From positions 1 to 8,004 of the forward strand of contig JASLIG010000078.1 in NCBI GenBank assembly GCA_030152805.1: a stretch of 8,004 nucleotides of DNA. Direction: 5' to 3'. Of this stretch, positions 6,531 to 8,004 are shown piece after piece; within the stretch, counting starts at the first letter, position 1; every line of letters begins with the position of its first letter. This DNA comes from Solirubrobacterales bacterium. GTDB taxonomy: Bacteria > Actinomycetota > Thermoleophilia > Solirubrobacterales > 70-9. The translations under genes were made by a program, and so were the position numbers. Below the pieces are notes generated by a model that searched no databases, was not told the origin of the DNA, and was given only the letters and a program-made list of their open reading frames with translations.

Positions 6531-7281
6531 TGTCCTCGCCGACGATCACCGAGACCGGCGCGCTGCCGGAAACCGAGGCGATGTCGGGCGTCATCAGCCG
6601 CACCTGCGAGACCCCCAGCGCCGCAGCCACCTTGCGCGCCTCCGGCGCGTGGCCGCGTTCGAACATGACGACGCTGTCCATGAAGCTGGTGCTGCTGTTG
6701 GTGACGGCGCCGAGCTGGAAGCCCTTGCGCTCGACTTTGTCACCGAATTCGGCGGCGAGGCCGGGCACGGCGGTCCCGTTCAGCACGGTCACTTCGATTT
6801 CGCCCGGCACGGTCGCCTTCGCCGACTTGCCCTGCCCACCCTTGCCGTCGGCGTTGTCGGAGCCCTGGGTGACCAGATACGCGGCGGCACCCGCGACCAC
6901 CACAACGACGACGAAGGCTATGACCAGGTAGCGCGGTTCGGCCAGGCGCGCACCAAAGCTGGAGAGGCCCTCGCGCAGGCGTTCGCCCCGGGTCAGTTCC
7001 GGCAGGCCGGCCTCGCGGCGGCGGCGGCGCTCCTCGCGCTGGTCGACCGCCTCGCGCTCGGCGGTGCGCGCCTCCTCCAGCGCCCGCAGCTCCTCGGCGC
7101 GCTTGGCGGCGGCGGTCGAGGTCGAGTCCTTGCGCTCGGAATCCCGCTCCGGCGCGGAGCCCGCCCACTCGCGCAGTCGGCGGATGTCCCGCCCTTGGGA
7201 GAAGGAGAGCATGGCGAGGACGGCGAGGCCCAGGAACGCAGCCAGGCCTGCGAAGGCACCGATTTCCTTGATCAACTCCAC
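6511..7281 (-). CDS. Two-TM protein with C-terminal LytR_C domain
   Basis: This 256-residue protein has a hydrophobic helix at 8-27 and an Arg/Glu/Ala-rich, probably coiled-coil segment at about 45-92. A second helix (YLVIAFVVVVVVAGAAAYLV, 118-137) and a polar Gly/Lys linker follow. The domain at about 161-249 is LytR_C-like: IEVTVLNGTAVPGLAAEFGD (162-181), a short VVMFERGHAPEARKVA (204-219) and PVSVIVGED (242-250). LytR_C often follows the LytR-CpsA-Psr phosphotransferase domain that links glycopolymers to peptidoglycan; that catalytic domain is absent here. The highly charged middle loop is probably cytoplasmic and LytR_C outside, by the positive-inside rule. Start is GTG 7281, 17 nt after the dehydratase fragment's stop, with no clear Shine-Dalgarno. 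Context suggests a role in surface-glycan export or wall attachment, as inference only. Confidence 0.8.
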   Translation of the reverse strand: MELIKEIGAFAGLAAFLGLAVLAMLSFSQGRDIRRLREWAGSAPERDSERKDSTSTAAAKRAEELRALEEARTAEREAVDQREERRRRREAGLPELTRGERLREGLSSFGARLAEPRYLVIAFVVVVVVAGAAAYLVTQGSDNADGKGGQGKSAKATVPGEIEVTVLNGTAVPGLAAEFGDKVERKGFQLGAVTNSSTSFMDSVVMFERGHAPEARKVAAALGVSQVRLMTPDIASVSGSAPVSVIVGEDNAAAEG

Positions 7282-7298
7282 GGAGTGGCTGCGAGAGG

Positions 7299-7658
7299 CT
7301 ACTCGTCGTAGACGACTGCCGCCGCGTCACCGCCGGGAGCGGTGATCATCTCGACGACTCGCTGCGCCAGATTGGCCTCGTCGCCGGCCAGCACCAGATG
7401 CTCGAGCGAGTTCAGGGTCGAGTCGATCCAGTCGGGATCGAGCGGCGTCTCGCGGACGGCGCGCTGGATCCGCCGCGCCGCCGTCGGCTGCCCGCTCTCG
7501 GCAAAGCCGAGGAGCTCCTCGTGCAGCTTCTCCCCCGGCCGCGGTTTGGTGAACTCGATCGCGATGTCGGTTTCCGGCTCGTAGCCGGCGAGGCGGATCA
7601 TGTTGCGGGCAAGATCGACGATTCGCACCGGCTCGCCCATGTCGAGGACGAAGACCTC
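7299..7658 (-). CDS. C-terminal part of FlaA1/CapD-type nucleotide-sugar dehydratase/epimerase, 5' end lost at an inverted junction
   Basis: The last ~119 residues match the C-terminus of the Polysacc_synt_2 family (PglF/FlaA1/CapD, UDP-GlcNAc 4,6-dehydratase-like). Motifs are EVFVLDMGEPVRIVDLARNM, then a segment with EFTKPRPGEKLHEELLG carrying the family hallmark RPGEKLxEEL. An acidic C-terminus ends in VVYDE and TAG. Full-length relatives of the membrane-bound form are about 600 residues, so most of the enzyme, including the SDR Rossmann fold and catalytic residues, is missing. The open frame continues upstream to 7904, but beyond 7658 it is antisense to the second copy and does not look like the family. 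It would make a deoxy- or amino-sugar nucleotide for the glycan. It lies 17 nt upstream of the LytR_C gene, consistent with being an operon member whose front was replaced at the junction. Confidence 0.82.
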   Translation of the reverse strand, partial: EVFVLDMGEPVRIVDLARNMIRLAGYEPETDIAIEFTKPRPGEKLHEELLGFAESGQPTAARRIQRAVRETPLDPDWIDSTLNSLEHLVLAGDEANLAQRVVEMITAPGGDAAAVVYDE

Positions 7659-8003
7659 GACATGGGCGAGCCGGTGAAGATCGTCGACCTCGCCCACAAC
7701 ATGATCCGCCTCGCCGGCTCCGAGCCGGAAACCGACATCGCGATCGAGTTCACCAAACCGCGGGCGGGGGAGAAGCTCCACGAGGAGCTCTTCGGCCTCG
7801 CCGAGAGCGCCCAGCCGACCGCGGCAAAGCGGATCCAGCGCGCCGTGCGCGAGACGCCGCTCGATCCCGATTGGATCGAGGCGACGCTGAACTCGCTCGA
7901 GCACCTGGTGCTGGCCGGCGACGAGGCAAACCTGGCCCAGCGGGTGGTCGAGATGATCACCGCCCCGGGTGGGGACGCGGCGGCGGTCGTCTACGACGAG
8001 TAG
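7656..8003 (+). pseudogene. Second, inverted C-terminal fragment of a FlaA1/CapD-type dehydratase/epimerase
   Basis: The plus strand encodes a paralogous or allelic copy of the same C-terminus: LDMGEPVKIVDLAHNM, then EFTKPRAGEKLHEELFG, ending in VVYDE and TAG at 8001-8003. Compared with the minus copy I count about 34 base differences in 349, in 29 codons, 19 of them silent and 10 changing the residue. Two changes hit conserved positions: the Pro of RPGEKL is Ala, and the basic residue of LARNM is His. Genuine family sequence starts only at about 7656; upstream residues (EDE in place of the family's EVFV) are antisense of the other copy, although the frame stays open back to 7398. An ATG at 7662 could start a 113-residue remnant without most of the enzyme. 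It is a remnant or a chimeric join, not a working enzyme. Confidence 0.75.
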
Positions 8004-8004
8004 C

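Larger units (their letters stand above)
7299..8003. repeat. ~705-bp imperfect inverted repeat with 7-nt loop
   Basis: The sequence is symmetric about 7651. Position 7299 pairs with 8003 and no gaps are needed. Arms 7299-7647 and 7655-8003 are about 90% complementary, and the innermost 20 bp (7628-7647 and 7655-7674) pair perfectly around a 7-nt loop (7648-7654). Symmetry continues to the last base of the window (7298 pairs with 8004). Both arms encode the same protein C-terminus on opposite strands. Such a long, tightly spaced inverted repeat would form a large cruciform or hairpin. Confidence 0.93.

Noticed and set aside
6346..7311. Plus-strand 321-residue open frame
   Set aside because: It is antisense to the LytR_C and FlgD-like genes, which have coherent domains and membrane helices on the minus strand.
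7398..7655. N-terminal part of the plus-strand frame ending at 8003
   Set aside because: These ~86 residues are the reverse strand of the minus-copy dehydratase and do not resemble the family; only the part from about 7656 is genuine.
7659..7904. N-terminal part of the minus-strand frame ending at 7299
   Set aside because: It is antisense to the plus-copy dehydratase; the frame is open only because both arms encode related GC-rich sequence.
7299..8003. Transposon with terminal inverted repeats
   Set aside because: The arms are coding sequence meeting at a 7-nt loop, with no transposase, no internal cargo and no target duplication visible.
1..8004. CRISPR arrays, tRNA or rRNA genes, riboswitches, rho-independent terminators
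   Set aside because: No repeat-spacer pattern, cloverleaf, rRNA-like stretch or hairpin with a T-tract was seen; nearly all bases lie within overlapping protein genes.

Overview
The window is GC-rich, densely packed bacterial DNA. It has strong third-position G/C bias, GTG and TTG starts, and almost no intergenic sequence. Gene content (Wzx/Wzy-type polysaccharide assembly, a stand-alone LytR_C domain protein, a membrane-anchored FlgD-like Ig protein) points to a high-GC Gram-positive, most likely Actinomycetota and perhaps Thermoleophilia/Solirubrobacterales. The lineage is an inference from style and family resemblance; there is no rRNA or marker gene.

Layout. Minus strand, right half, in transcription order: the C-terminal end of a FlaA1/CapD-type nucleotide-sugar dehydratase/epimerase (7299-7658), a two-TM protein with a C-terminal LytR_C domain (6511-7281), a single-TM protein with a FlgD-like Ig fold (6021-6530), an O-antigen ligase/polymerase family membrane protein (4501-6024) and a Wzx-type flippase (2951-4525). 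These five are separated by 17 nt or overlap by 4-25 nt, so they look like one operon. A GT2 glycosyltransferase (2048-2962) lies on the plus strand, overlapping the flippase tail-to-tail by 12 nt. Divergent from it with only 26 bp between, a GT4 glycosyltransferase (906-2021) and a membrane GT2 glycosyltransferase (1-909, cut by the window edge) run leftward, joined by an ATGA overlap with a good Shine-Dalgarno.

Together this reads as part of a Wzx/Wzy-dependent surface or exopolysaccharide locus: sugar-nucleotide modification, three glycosyltransferases building a lipid-linked repeat unit, a flippase, a polymerase or ligase, and two membrane-anchored accessory proteins of unknown role, possibly linked to cell-wall attachment.

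The oddest part is the right end. The last ~705 bp (7299-8003) form a gap-free imperfect inverted repeat centred on 7651. Two ~90% identical copies of the dehydratase 3' end lie head-to-head and meet in a 7-nt loop. Most differences are silent, so the arms come from two separately evolved coding genes or alleles. The junction sits on a 4-bp inverted microhomology native to the gene, which suggests a fold-back or template-switch event, either real or an amplification/assembly chimera. The window ends one base after the second stop codon, which favours a contig-end artefact.
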